NCBI GenBank assembly: GCA_024741835.1
Contig: JAENRP010000072.1
Span: forward strand, 109,529-173,528
Reading direction: 5' to 3'
Origin: Diplocarpon mali
Lineage: Eukaryota; Ascomycota; Leotiomycetes; Helotiales; Drepanopezizaceae
Length of the DNA stretch: 64,000 bases
Part shown: piece by piece, positions 31,998-43,581 of the stretch
Position numbering within the stretch: the first letter of the stretch is position 1
How the letters are laid out: every line of letters begins with the position of its first letter
The notes under the pieces: model-generated
The model's database searches: none
What the model saw: the letters and a program-made list of their open reading frames with translations, nothing else
Told to the model about the DNA's origin: nothing
Program-made: the position numbers and the translations under genes

Positions 31998-33290
31998 GCG
32001 CCCTCTGGCACGTCGCCAGCCCCCCGCCGCCGGCACTGCTCCGCTCGGGGAGGCGGAAGAAGGGAAGGTTGTGCGTGTGTGTATCGATAGCAAGGGCGCG
32101 GTTTGATATTCATTTGCCTACATATTTTCATTATCTTCTTTTCCTCCCACAACGGCGTCCGGAGACGCAGTGAGCTAGTGTCACACGCGTGTCAGAGCTT
32201 ACCGGCTGTCCTGAGAATGAATGCACCTGTGGTGAGAGAAGCGGGCGTCTCGTCTCGACCAGATCGGATCGCGCTTTTCCAGTCCCTACTACTCGTGCAA
32301 TCGGCCACTGGAAGAGGCACTGGGTCAGCTTCGCGAGAGCACGTGAATATCACCTGGCTATCCAAGGTGTTCACCGCGCGGGCGTAGACTTTGATAAGTA
32401 GTCGCCTCCCCTCACTCTTGGCCTGAATCCTAGCCTCGGCCTTAACCACAACCCTACCTGCCACACACATACACATACACATACATATACACGTACACAT
32501 ACACGTACGCGTACACAGTAGGTCCCCCTTGGCTATAGCTACGTCCCTTAGCCATCGCCGCCAGGTCCTAGCCTACTCATCCCAGCACTTTGCAAGACCG
32601 CAATTTGTAAGAAAACACAGACTGGACTAGACTAGACTAGATCGTGCTAGACTACCAAGGCCAAGGGGCCCTCGCGATATCCAGTCTGTATCCCAGAGTG
32701 GCGCTGTGCTGTGCTGTGCTACGATGTGTTACGCCGGATGGATCTCTCTACTGCCTACCCCGAAGAACCTAGTCTTTCCTATATCTCGAGTCGCGAATGA
32801 TAAACCGGGATTTCTCTCTCTCGCTCTCGCTCTCTTGCCATTTTTTTTTTCTTTTTTTCTTCTGCCGATGTTCGTCATATGCTTGCTATCCTACTATATG
32901 TGATAGACAGAGATCGTGAAAACAGAACAGCGGATAAGAAAGGAAGAGGATGGAGGGCTTTCGATGGGATAGGCTGTTACTGAGATCTGGACAGGGGGTT
33001 GGGAGTCCTGTGGGATCAAACGCAGAGGTCGGGGGGTGATGTCCAGGCTAGGAGGGAAGGAGTGGAAGGGAAAAAGGACGGTGACAGGAGGTATATTGTC
33101 GTTGCTCTGGATTTTCTTGCTTGGGAATCATACCGGCGAGCCGTAGCGGACTGCACGACTTTCGCTTGGGTGCGCAATGTCAACACAGGAACCGAGGTAA
33201 GTATGTGGTGTTAGACGAAGGGTGCGCTTGACAAAAAGGTCTCTATGAGTTGGGACAACACATATTTACAGCACAAGCCGCTCGGCCTCA
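31998..33290. other. Convergent spacer, no gene
   Basis: Lies between the 3' ends of thioredoxin and the acyl-CoA synthetase. It includes a CACATA-type simple repeat at 32461-32517 and a T-rich tract near 32840-32860. Open frames are short. Confidence 0.45.
32461..32517 (+). repeat. CACATA/CACGTA simple repeat
   Basis: A run of alternating purine-pyrimidine units (ACACATAC, ACACGTAC), of the kind prone to slippage. Confidence 0.75.
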
Positions 33291-35399
33291 TCACTTCTCA
33301 CTGTAATCCCCCCTGGCCCACATTCTCAGCACATTCTTCTTCAGCTTCCCCGTGCTAGTCTTCGGCAACTCCTCTACGACAGCGACCTCCCTCGGTACCA
33401 TGAACTTGCTGATCGAACTCTCGTGCTTCGCCCACTCGATCAGCGCCTCACCGGTGAGCTCTTTGCCTTTTCGCACGGTGATGAAGGCCTTCGGCCGCTC
33501 GCCCCAGTGTGAGTCCGCTACCGAGACGACGCCGGCTTCGAGGACGAAAGGGTGCTGCACGAGCATTGATTCTAGGGCGACGGAGGAGATGTTTTCGCCG
33601 CCTGGACGAGGTTATAAGTAGGTGGGGATTTCATTACGGGAGAAGTGCAGGCCAAGAGTGAATGGGGGCGAGGGTGAAGAGCAGAAGGGGAGTGCGGTTA
33701 CCAGAAATAATGATATCCTTCGCCCGGTCCAAGATCTGCGCGCTGCCATCTTCATGCCACACCGCCAGATCTCCCGAATGCAAGCCCCCGCCCGCAAACA
33801 GTTTCCTCGTCGCCTCGGCGTCATCCAGATACCCCTTCGCGCAGATGTTGCCGAAGAAGATGATCTCGCCAATCTCCTTGCCGTCTCTCGCGACGTCGAT
33901 GAGTACGCCTTCCGGCTGCTCGGTCTTGACAATGCGAATCGGGAGGCCGGTGATGAAGCCGTGACCTTGCCGTGCCATGCGCCCGTACTTTTCCTTGAGC
34001 GGGAGAGTCTCCCAGATGGGAATGTGGTATCCTTTTGTTATTGGGCCGTAGGTCTCTGTTAGACCGTAGACGTGCACGGGGTGTAGGTTCAGATTGCTCA
34101 TTTGCTCGAATAGATGTGCTGTTGGCGGAGACGCAGCGACAGTTACCCGCACTGGTCTCGCTAATTTCTCTGCGTCTTCGGAAGCACATAGCAGCGTGTT
34201 GACTGTTGGCGCGGCGTTGAAGTGCGTGATGTTCTCCGTCTTGAGCAGTCTCCAGATGAGCGGATAGTCGATTTTCCGCAAGCAGAAGTGCGTCCCGCGA
34301 ACAGCTGTTACAGACCATGGAAAGGTCCAGCCCATGGCGTGGAACATTGGCAATGTCCACAGATAGCCACAGCGTCCTTCGTGATAGTTCAGTCCACTCT
34401 CAATCACATTCCCCATCGCAGCCAGGTACGCCCCTCGGTGTGTATAGACAACACCTTTCGGCTTTGCCGTCGTGCCGCTCGTGAACGGGAGCGCGATCGT
34501 CCCGTTCTCATCATCAGCTTGCGCTTTTAAACCCGCCCATCTATGACTTCCCTGCTGATGGTCATATTTCAAACCTTCCAAGACGGCTTCGTCGAAGGGT
34601 CCGGATAGCTGGCCTTCGTTTGCATCGGTGTCCGTATCGATTATGAACGGGACGTCTGGATGCTGAGATCGGAAACCGGCAAGTAGGGGAAGGTACTCGG
34701 CGTCCACGATTATGCTGTCTACTTTTGCGAATGTGAAGATATAGGAGATATCTTCGGTTTTCAGTCGATAGTTCACTGCGACGTTGACGCCTGTAGGTTG
34801 TCAGTCCTGTTTCCTCACATGACCTCTCCCTCCCCCGGCCCCCAACCAGAATCCCCGTCTCATTCTCAATCAAGATCCCTCGAAGCCAAAAGAAACCAAA
34901 GCGAAGTAGCCTCACCGCCAGCCGCTGCAATCCCAAAAATACTCTCCAGAAACGCTGGTGTGTTCGGCGCCAAGATGCCCACACGCTTGAGCCCACGCTT
35001 CATCAAAAAATACGCCACTTCATATCAAGTCAGCTACGTTCTGGGCGATGTCTCAAATCACAAGATTCGCCCTGAAGATAAAAACAGAAATCGTCTTTCT
35101 AGACCTGAGTCACAAGAGAAGGGGAAAAAAACAAGGAGGGGGGTTAGAGAGTTGGATTGGTACATACACCCCCTCGCCCGATCCGCAAACTCAGCATAAC
35201 TCCTCCTCAACGTCTGGCCGTTGGCCGTGATGTGGAATATCGCTTCGGCGTCGGGCTCGATCTCGGCGGCGCGGGGGAGGAAGAATGTTGGCGAGAGAGT
35301 GTGGATGTGCGGCTCTTTATGTGGCTTGGGCGTGGTGGTTGACGGGGAGGGGAGGAAGTGCGCCGTCAGAGATTGGAGGCGGGATTTGGGGGAAGACAT
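33291..35399 (-). CDS. AMP-dependent acyl-CoA synthetase / ligase (four exons)
   Basis: Exons 35399-35168, 35017-34916, 34790-33702 and 33601-33291 give 577 residues; all phases agree. The first donor GTATGT after ARGGG joins RARG to LAYFLMKRG. Family motifs are complete: FTSGTTAKPKGVVYTH (P-loop-like AMP site), YGLTETYGP, HSGDLAVWH, DRAKDIIISGGENISS (hinge) and PKTSTGKLKK with the catalytic lysine. The enzyme adenylates a carboxylic acid and transfers it to CoA. The ISGGENISS and TETYGP signatures place it with medium- or long-chain acyl-CoA synthetases of the AAE type; the substrate is not deducible. The C terminus, SEK, is not a standard peroxisomal PTS1. Intron lengths are 150, 125 and 100 nt. 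Confidence 0.93.
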
Positions 35400-36746
35400 C
35401 TTGGAAGCTTGAAATGCAATCTACGCGGAGTTGAAGGAAAGGTCGGTATGGGTGAGATGAGATGAGCCGATGGGACGGCTTAGATAGAGCACATCGGTTG
35501 AGCTTGCGGGGTATCGCAGCGCCGAACTGTCGACCGAAGGTACCTAAGCAGCGTCCGATCTGCCCTATGCGTCCTGTATCTATCAAGTTCTCGCCAGCCG
35601 ACAAGAAATACACCAAAACTCGAGCAGACGGATTGTACGATTCCAAGGCCAGAGCCCTGGCTGAGGGAAACACGTAACAAAGCAAGGGATGCAGTCGCTT
35701 CTTAAACTCGAGCAACCCAACCTGGAGCTTCGGCCTAGCGTTCTTTTTGAGGGGTACGGAACCGGTCCGCTTTACTACCGTAACGTACATAGTCCATGTA
35801 CGGATATTGACTTCTGTGAAGATTCTGGGGGACCCCGAGTGGCGGCGCGACTGCCCAGCCGGAGGGGGGACGAGTTCGGGCGAGGGGAGAAGTCGATAAT
35901 GTTCAGTTGGTATCGGCACATGGCAATTTATCAAGGCTACCTTGAGCGCGAGAAGAGATGCGATCGGAACTCCGAGCTGTTCATGGACGCTGTCGGCAGA
36001 CCGTTGACTCAAGACCCTTCGAGGTGAATAGTCAGTAGGGAACTGGGAAGAACGGGAGGACTGGTCTCGTCAATCTGAAAGCTTCCTGCTTCTAGTCTCC
36101 AGAAGCGTCAAGCTATGACGGTTTCGAGGCTCTAGACTCCATATTCCAACTACCATATCGGTGGAATCTCTTTCTAGCGCATCTATATTCCCAGGAGTAA
36201 TCGACTCGAGTACAATTCCCTCCAACAGAATTAGGACTTTGACCTGGACCAGACTGGAAGATGAAGCCCTCCCTCCAACTCCAAAATCAATAACAAAAAC
36301 CGAACTATCGATTGGAAAAAGCCCAAACCTCTATCCCCTTGTAGCATCATCCCAAGCTCCAAGTCACAAAACAACTGATCAACATCAGAACCCAGAGGTA
36401 TTCTTATTTTGGATTCATTTCCCTAGGAGGAGCGGCATGCAATGCGAAAGCTTATACACATCAGATGCCCGATAAGACTTCCCGTCCATCCATTCATAAG
36501 CAACCCTTCCCCATCCCGGAGAACGAAGTGTGGTGTTGAAGTCACCCAGCCCTGAGATATCTCCCCAAAATTTCAACAAAGCGTTACGCATTCCGGGTCG
36601 AACAAGGCATTGAAAAGTTGTATTGCATATCGAGGCATTGCGCAAAAAAGGGGGGCGATGGGAGGAGAGAAAAACTATGTAAACAGCTCCGACCGAACAA
36701 TCCCAGCCATCCAAACGCAATCGAAATAGTTGGCTCTTGGTGTCGT
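35400..36746. other. Intergenic, no gene seen
   Basis: Upstream of the acyl-CoA synthetase start and downstream of the ribosomal protein gene. The 1.3 kb carries only short, unrelated open frames on both strands, none with a recognisable product. Confidence 0.45.
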
Positions 36747-37723
36747 CTAGTAGCCGTATTCAGCCAACTGCGTCTTGGTCTTCTCATCAATCTTGGCGCT
36801 CTTCTGGGCATCCGAGAGTTGTCTACGTGCGGCCTTCTTGCGTTGGTAGTATGCAGCTCCCTTAACCTTTCTTCTCTCCTCGAGTCTATCGAACTGTCAG
36901 GTCCACGCCTATTTACCCCGTACGCTGTGTGTACTGACCTAGCAACAACATCCTGGTATTTCCAGCCGACCTCGTGGCTCAGTCTGCCGACAGTGCAGTA
37001 CTTGCGTCCAGGCTTCAATCTCAGCACCCTCAAGGCTTGTGGGACCACAACGCGCTTGACCTTGTCATATGGTGGCGGGACGCCCTCAAACACCTTGAGT
37101 CTCTCCATAGCAGCGGCTCCGCGGGCGGTCTTGTGAGGAATCATGCCACGCACAGTCTTGTAGAAGATTCTGGAGGGGGCGCGGAAGTGGAAAGGGCCTG
37201 CTGTGTGTTAGATACTGCATAATAGCGCGGAAGACGACGGGTTGCCAATCGAGGAAATCCAGAACGTACCTCCCCGGGTTGGGTTGTATCTGGTCATCTT
37301 TCGGAGGTAGGCATGGTACTTTACTATTAAGCGAATCGAATCAGTCAATGTCCCAAGTCTCTGCCATATGGACCATCTAATTCCTGCCCTCAAGAACCAA
37401 CTTTGCGCAGGAAAGGGTACCAGACGTACGCTTCGCACGGAAAAACTCCCCGGAGATGTTCAAGGCCTCGCAGCGCACAACAACGATCTTTTGGCCGTTG
37501 AGCAGTTGCTTAGCTACGGTACTGGCCAGCCGACCAAGGAGGTGGCCCTTGCCATCGATCGTGATCTGTCAACACAGTAGAGTTAGCCTCCATTCAATTC
37601 CACTTCTGCCCAATGGTCGCGGCCTGACCTGTCCGCCGCGGAGAGAGCATCTTCGGTGTGTTGATCTGATATCGCGGGATGCTGTGGGCGCGGGAGACTC
37701 ACGACTTGCTCAAAGGTCGACAT
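36747..37723 (-). CDS. RPL16: 60S ribosomal protein L16 (uL13, mammalian L13a) (five exons)
   Basis: Exons 37723-37703, 37565-37430, 37323-37270, 37197-36939 and 36885-36747 give 202 residues, the exact family length. The product starts MSTFEQV, then [42 protein letters not shown], a GMIPHKT motif and [14 protein letters not shown], and ends KTQLAEYGY. It is a structural protein of the large subunit. The first exon has only 21 nt, a common layout for fungal ribosomal protein genes. Introns (137, 106, 72 and 53 nt) have standard borders, and their high number contrasts with the neighbouring genes. Confidence 0.97.
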
Positions 37724-38928
37724 TTTGCCTTACTTCACGAAATGAGCAGACAAATGTCGAAGGAGTTGCCAGTATCCTCTACCTTCGTGATGGTGAGGAG
37801 TGGTGTCGATTTTGTCGTTGGGGTCTTTCGAGAAATCCGCTTCCAATTCACAAGGCGGAGTGGGAGCTGCACAGCAGCGCTAGTTTTAGGCGAGCTCGTG
37901 ATCTGGCCCCACACGTTAGGGTCCACAACCCTATGATTCGGAAACTCGATAAGACTATTATATATCACCTCACCACGCAAATAAATGATATTGTGTCTTC
38001 AGAGGTGCTAGTAGAACTTTTTCGTGCTGATTTGTGTGTTATTTTGGTGACCTAATGGAATTGTGGCATCGTGGCAATAGCCATAGCGCCTTGAGCCTCT
38101 GATAATTTCCAGGCCATGTTATTCAGCCCGTCGCGCAAGAAGTCACACCTCTCACCTCACGGCTAGATCTAATCACTAAAAGGCGTAGACATATTCAGCG
38201 CAGATCCCGAGTAGTGAGGGGTTTCATACTCAATCACCACATGTTGTCGTAACCGAGTGCTTCCCCACCCGCTACGAACGGTTTCACAATTCCGAGCTAC
38301 AGGTCCAATTTGCCGTACCTACTCCTCCGTGGTAGAATTCCGAAAATACTCGGTGGCCTCGAAGCAGAGCTCTAATGATCCAGCAGAATATAGCTACCCT
38401 GCTTCAGCGGCGAAAGCTCCATGCTCCGTTTTCTGTTTGAAATTGGGTTTTTGGGTAGAGAGCCAGAGGTTGACTGAGAGCATTCTCTGTCTCCAACACA
38501 CGTCTCGTAATGCCCACTAAAGCCGTCTGAGTATGCACCAATACACGTCGATCTACGGGAGGAGAAGACACCAAGCCATCGTTCCATTAACACCATCTTG
38601 AGAGCTCGGGTCGAAGTCAAAAATCCGAGTCAGCCTGACTGAGAAGTAAGCGAGACTGGCATCTGCATGTTAGAGACAAGTATGGAATTCGATATGGTCC
38701 AGGACCTCAATACCGGGTATTCCACTGCTAGGGCGCCCACAGTACGCAAGTTGGCTTCTAGATTTTAGCTGAACGCCATGCTTCCGTTGGACCGCTTCAG
38801 GAACGGCCATCCCAATGCAATATAGATGACGCAGATTACACAAACATCGATAATCGAGGGAATTCGTCACGAAGCCGTCTAGAAAGTACGTACGCTCGTA
38901 AAAACCAACCCATCCCTAACGCTTCCCA
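37724..38928. promoter_or_regulatory. Ribosomal gene promoter region and spacer
   Basis: The first few hundred bases are the promoter of RPL16. The remainder leads to the 3' end of the BAG gene. No gene or known motif recognised. Confidence 0.4.
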
Positions 38929-40347
38929 CTACGAGTCCCCCATCTTAGCGTCTAACCCGCTCAAAACTCCCTGCGTCTCTCTGACCAGTGCTCTTCTCTT
39001 CTCTCTCGCCTCATCATTGCCCTCGGTCTCAACCGCATCCAGCTTCAGCAGCACCTCGTTCATGATCGTTTCGCTGAGCTTCTTGTGCTCGAAATCCTTC
39101 TTCTTGGGGTCTTCGGGCGGGGATAACGTGAACTGCACGCACAGCGGTAAGATCTTAGTGTGGAAGTGCGAAGCTATAGTCTCCAGCTTCTCAACGGCGG
39201 TCTTGGGGAGGGCGGGCGAGGCGACGCGGGCGGGCTCCGGCGTAGCCTCGGGCTTCTTCTTATTATTCCCCTTCTTCTTTGACTTGCGGTTGCGCTTCTT
39301 CTTGAAGAAACCGCCTTCATGCGCGCTCGCGCTATCGTCGTCGCCAGACTCGGAATCGTCCGGTGCTCCGCCGACGACGCATAAAACCTCACTGTTATTC
39401 TTGAGGCTGTAGTCTCTGCATGGCTTGTAATCTTCCTTCAGCTGCTGTCCTTTATATAGCAACTTGATTCCCTTTCCATTTGGCAGGTCCATCACGGCCG
39501 CCGCGCGCTCCTTCACGTCCCGGACCTGCAGCTTGCCATCTCCGATGCTATAGGCGGGAAATTTGACAGGGTAAGTCACGCCTTTGTTCTTGATGAGCAA
39601 GACATCGTCTTCGGCCGCCATGGAGGGCGGAGGTCGGGCGTGCGGGTCATAAGTTCGGCCGGGTTGGGCGAGGTCCTCGTTTGTTATGTACGAGAAGTCA
39701 TCGTCGGTGACGTTCGGTGGATATGCCCTGCTTCCGAAGGGAGAGAAGCGCGCGTTCGAACCGCCGAAGAAGGATCGACCCCAGCCGCTCATTGAAACGG
39801 CGACAAGGGTAGTGAGAGTTGTGGTGAGTAGAAGGAGCTGGGCGGGCGGGGAGACGGCGTCGAGGTGTGTATATGAAGCTACGGTTGAGATGGCGCTTTG
39901 TGTGCTGGGTGGGAGGGAAGTGTAGAGGGATTCGAGGTGGGTTATGGAGGTGTCGAGGTAGCTTTGCAGAGAGTCAGGAAGCTGCTGGACGATTCTTGCC
40001 GACAAAGTGGCGGCAGATGCCACGATTTCCTGGGGAGCCACTTTGGATGGAGCAGTGCCTTGCTGCGAAGGACTTGTCAGGCCGTGATATGCTGCTGTGG
40101 TTGCTTGGGCTGTTTGAGTCAGGAAGATTGTCCCGGGGGTGCGGGCAATTGATCGACGAATGTTGACTCGGGGAGCAAAGACCAGAGGTTGCGCGGCTGA
40201 TAGAGGCCAATCTGTGTCTATCTGAGTTTGAAATCTCGGACAGGGGCTCGCATATACTAGAAGAACAGTACGTGATCTGATCGACTGGAATTGGCAAATG
40301 AACGTTGGTCTCCCGGACGAGCACCATGTCCCAATCACTGCCAGCAC
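38929..40347 (-). CDS. BAG-domain Hsp70 co-chaperone with ubiquitin-like domain, 5' end unresolved
   Basis: The frame ending at 38929 encodes, in order, an amphipathic region ([17 protein letters not shown]), a hydrophobic segment ([17 protein letters not shown]), [11 protein letters not shown], a ubiquitin-like domain ([16 protein letters not shown] through [16 protein letters not shown]), a lysine-rich linker and a C-terminal BAG domain ([18 protein letters not shown] ... [15 protein letters not shown]). BAG domains bind the Hsp70 ATPase and release nucleotide; a membrane-anchored form matches yeast Snl1. The frame stays open to 40347 but begins there with GTG, and the first in-frame ATG is 39792, after the membrane segment. 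Since that segment looks genuine, a spliced 5' exon is likely. If 39792 is the true start, a soluble 287-residue protein results. Confidence 0.75.
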   Translation of the reverse strand: MLAVIGTWCSSGRPTFICQFQSIRSRTVLLVYASPCPRFQTQIDTDWPLSAAQPLVFAPRVNIRRSIARTPGTIFLTQTAQATTAAYHGLTSPSQQGTAPSKVAPQEIVASAATLSARIVQQLPDSLQSYLDTSITHLESLYTSLPPSTQSAISTVASYTHLDAVSPPAQLLLLTTTLTTLVAVSMSGWGRSFFGGSNARFSPFGSRAYPPNVTDDDFSYITNEDLAQPGRTYDPHARPPPSMAAEDDVLLIKNKGVTYPVKFPAYSIGDGKLQVRDVKERAAAVMDLPNGKGIKLLYKGQQLKEDYKPCRDYSLKNNSEVLCVVGGAPDDSESGDDDSASAHEGGFFKKKRNRKSKKKGNNKKKPEATPEPARVASPALPKTAVEKLETIASHFHTKILPLCVQFTLSPPEDPKKKDFEHKKLSETIMNEVLLKLDAVETEGNDEAREKRRALVRETQGVLSGLDAKMGDS

Positions 40348-40687
40348 ATACAGTCGGAATCAAAGATTAAATAATGTCCAACCGAAAGTCCAGATTCCGA
40401 ATGCCGACTGTTCCACCATGGCAGGGCACCAGTCTCCAATCATCGACATAAGGCTGTGTGCTTTGTCAGCCCTGCTCGTTGTAGCCGAGATCGTTGCTAT
40501 CACCAATCATCCTGAGTAATCAACCCATCCAGCAGTGAAATCGCCATTCCGTCCCAACTCCAAACTAGCATAGACTCTCTTCTTGATTTGAACCGCTATC
40601 CAAACCCCGAGGTCAACATAGGGAAATTCGCCCATCATTTCGTTCCTACGGAGATTCTTCACGACAAACTCTGTCAACCCCGCCACC
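40348..40687. promoter_or_regulatory. Short bidirectional promoter
   Basis: About 340 bp separates the BAG frame from the glutaredoxin ATG, so both genes must be driven from here. The missing first exon of the BAG gene probably lies at its left edge. No TATA box or stress element was identified with confidence. Confidence 0.45.
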
Positions 40688-41118
40688 ATGTCAGCTGCAA
40701 AGACCAAGGCTCAGAGCATCATTGACGAGAATGGCGTCGGTATATAGCCTTCACCCGGTCCATGTCTTGCGGGTGGAGGAGGGCTAACCGTGCATTTCTA
40801 GCCGTCTTCAGCAAGTCATACTGCCCATACTGCAAAGCTACCAAGGCCCTGTTGACCGAGCTGGGTGCCAACTACTACGCCATTGAGCTTGATCAAGTGG
40901 GTGCGTTACCCCCTAGGCCATATTGAACGGTTTTGAATGAGAAAATGCTGACTAGGTTAGACGACGGATCTGCGATCCAAGCAGCTCTGAAGGAAATCAA
41001 CGGCCAAACCTCTGTTCCCAACATCTACATCAAGCAGAAACACATTGGTGGCAACTCTGATCTACAAGCTATCAAGGGCGATCTCCCATCGCTGCTGAAA
41101 GATGCTAATGCCTTGTGA
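40688..41118 (+). CDS. Dithiol glutaredoxin (three exons)
   Basis: Exons 40688-40739, 40802-40900 and 40961-41118 give 102 residues. Introns of 62 and 60 nt have good borders, and splicing restores ENGVAVFSKSYCPYCKATK and IELDQVDDGSAIQ. The active site is CPYC, typical of class I glutaredoxins that reduce glutathione mixed disulfides and protein disulfides. TSVPNIYI carries the cis-proline and HIGGNSDL the glutathione-binding GG(N/S)-D motif. There is no targeting sequence, so it is probably cytosolic. The ATG context CACCATG is good. Confidence 0.95.
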
Positions 41119-41253
41119 CTGGCCGGTGATCACGGAACGCCTAAGCTGTGAAATGGAAAGAGGCTTGAGCCGAGAAGTAACGTCGGATGGAATGAAAATG
41201 AACATTCGCTAGTGTACAAGACTTTGGTTACGTTTCTGTGTGATGAAAACATG

Positions 41254-42432
41254 CTATAAATGTGTCTGGACCTGAACTTGTGTAGCGACCGTTCCTATTG
41301 GCCTCTCCACGAGCTCAATCACACCATCGACGATACTTTTCCTAGCTGGCTCGCTCGCTGGGTTCTCTCCAGCCAAGTAATTGAGCCAAATAACCCTCGA
41401 TATCCTCTCATCAAGAACGCTTCCCAGCCTGAGAGCTCCTGATTTACCATCGTCATACCAGACTGCCATCTTCCCTTGCTTATTCCGCGACAAAAGCAGC
41501 TCTTTACCCTTCGGTACACTGCCTCTGTTGAGTAGTTCCTTCAGCTCCGCCACTCCCTTCCCAAATGCTTCGTCCCCATACGTTTCCTTGTGCGCATTCG
41601 CCTTGTTCGTCAAACTCCTCACCCATGCGTCCCTCAAATGTTTGAAGTCCGTATTCTTACACGGCACAATTCTCACCAGGGTCCTCACTCCCATCTGTTG
41701 CAGTAATTCGCTCCAAATCCTGACTCCCTCCTCCTTGTGATAGAGCTTGCTCTTCAACTCCTTCTTTTCTCCCTTGACCAGCGAACTCGCTCCTGGTGCG
41801 ATAACTTGAACCAAAGCCTTCTGTAATTTTGCGATGTCGTCTGTCGCAACATACATCCCCACCACATACACCTCTATCCCCAGGAAGGTCACAGTCCGCA
41901 GTCCGACGCCCAACAGCTGGTACTCATCCACCCCGTCGCCTCCCTTCCCGCCTTCTGGGTGCCCAAGCTCCTCATCATCCACAAACGCCAGGACTCGCGG
42001 GAACGTAGGCACGGTACTGGTCCCCGTAGGAACAACATCCGGGATCTCCTCAGGCTCCTCGCCGAGTTTCTGAATCACCACTTTGCGCTCGCGGCCGAGT
42101 ACTACCACGGGATCGTCTGCGCGGCGGGAGGAATCAAGTTTGGCGGGGGGATCGAGGGGGATCGATGTGGCGGTTATGTAGATGCATATCATGCCGAAGA
42201 CTACACCAGCTGCCGCATAGTACGATCTTCTCTTGTAGTAGGCGCGCCGTTCGACTTCCAGCCGGTGCAGTGTTATGGGATCGAGAGGGGTGCGCGGGAC
42301 AGGTCGGAGTTTAGAAGAGTAGTGTCGCTGGGTTGCTGTGAGGGGAGGAGCTCTAGTCCGAGGACACAGGAGGGATTGGTTTACGCAGAGATGGGGGCGG
42401 AAGAGCCGCATGGTGGGTGTGCGAAGGGACAT
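41254..42432 (-). CDS. AIM18-like mitochondrial protein, chalcone isomerase-like fold
   Basis: A 392-residue protein starting MSLRTPTMRLFRPHL, a basic, hydroxylated N terminus suggestive of mitochondrial import. A membrane segment follows (SYYAAAGVVFGMICIYITAT). The C-terminal domain (YQLLGVGLRTVTFLGIEVYVVGMYV ... RTLVRIVPCKNTDFKHLRDAW ... LNRGSVPKGKELLL) matches the yeast AIM18/AIM46 family with a chalcone isomerase-like, fatty-acid-binding fold. Its biochemical role is not established; inner-membrane anchoring is inferred. The frame stays open to 42543 but begins there with TTG, so ATG 42432 was chosen. It is convergent with glutaredoxin (135 bp between stops). Confidence 0.85.
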   Translation of the reverse strand: MSLRTPTMRLFRPHLCVNQSLLCPRTRAPPLTATQRHYSSKLRPVPRTPLDPITLHRLEVERRAYYKRRSYYAAAGVVFGMICIYITATSIPLDPPAKLDSSRRADDPVVVLGRERKVVIQKLGEEPEEIPDVVPTGTSTVPTFPRVLAFVDDEELGHPEGGKGGDGVDEYQLLGVGLRTVTFLGIEVYVVGMYVATDDIAKLQKALVQVIAPGASSLVKGEKKELKSKLYHKEEGVRIWSELLQQMGVRTLVRIVPCKNTDFKHLRDAWVRSLTNKANAHKETYGDEAFGKGVAELKELLNRGSVPKGKELLLSRNKQGKMAVWYDDGKSGALRLGSVLDERISRVIWLNYLAGENPASEPARKSIVDGVIELVERPIGTVATQVQVQTHL

Positions 42433-43581
42433 TTTGATGACGGTTTGTGAGCTGTGGTGAGGAAGACCAGAAATGAGAGCGCAGGTGCACTTGGCTGCGC
42501 TTGGGAGAAGCGAGGATCTGGGGTAGCTTGCAGGCTTGCCCAAGTGATCTTGAGTGGAGCTTCTGGAACAACTTCTGGCAGAACCATATATTATGTGGAT
42601 ATTTGTTTACTTAGTCATGGGTTGTTGATTGTTGAAAGCTTGATCTAATTCCTTTCCAACGTAGCCATCCCAAGGCGTCTAGCTATGGCAATGACACTAC
42701 CTGTTCCTTTTGGCTGCTAAGTTGACTGCTAAATTGACTAATGAAGGTGATAATCCTGTTTAGAATCTACATACGGGGTTGTAGGACAGACTCGCAGCGG
42801 TTTAAGCATATCAGGCTTGCCAAATCAAAGTGCTAGCAAGTGATACCGAGTTGGTTGAACTAAATATCATGCGCAGATGTTCAAACTAGGCTTTTGACGA
42901 GTTTGTAGTCATACTATTCCAAAATCAGACATAATGCGCTCCCAGTCAACAATCGAGATGGTAATTATTCAGCCGGTTGGAAATCAGGGCAATGCTCATC
43001 CTAGCGACTTGGGTGTTTGATACAATTCATACACATTGGTGGCCAGCAAGTTGACGGAGCCGCGATGAGCTGATAAGTATGAGCTACCATCAATTACCTG
43101 AAGCATCTTTTCAAGGACAATCAGCCATAGATTGAAAAACCGCAGCTACAACTATACTCGTTTTGCTGTATTCTCATACACATTCCGTAACCAAAACTCA
43201 GTTAAGCGAGACCAATCATATTTTTGTGGGCCTGATTTGCTGATGCATAACCTTCAACCTTCCAGACTCCAGATCACAAAGCAGAGTTAACGCGCCGCAA
43301 CAACAGCTGCGGTTACCATCCTCGCGCTTTCATCCAAATCTAGAACATCTACCGTACCACCTGCAGCATCGCGCAGCGGAAGACACGGTTCACAGAAACC
43401 TTTGCCTGCAAGGCTGAAGGGCTTACAATTATCCCGCTTCGATACGACGTCGCCTCACAATCCTTCCCAGCAAGGCCATCAAACTTCCCTCACCCAGTCT
43501 CCTGAGTCGCCCAGGGCAATAATCTGACATTGAACGCGACTTCCTGCGCTCTGTCCTCCACGATCCTATATCATCGACAAC
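42433..43581. promoter_or_regulatory. Divergent promoter region of AIM18-like gene and GRR1
   Basis: A 1.15 kb stretch with no gene. The half next to GRR1 is more GC-rich and likely holds its 5' UTR. Confidence 0.4.
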
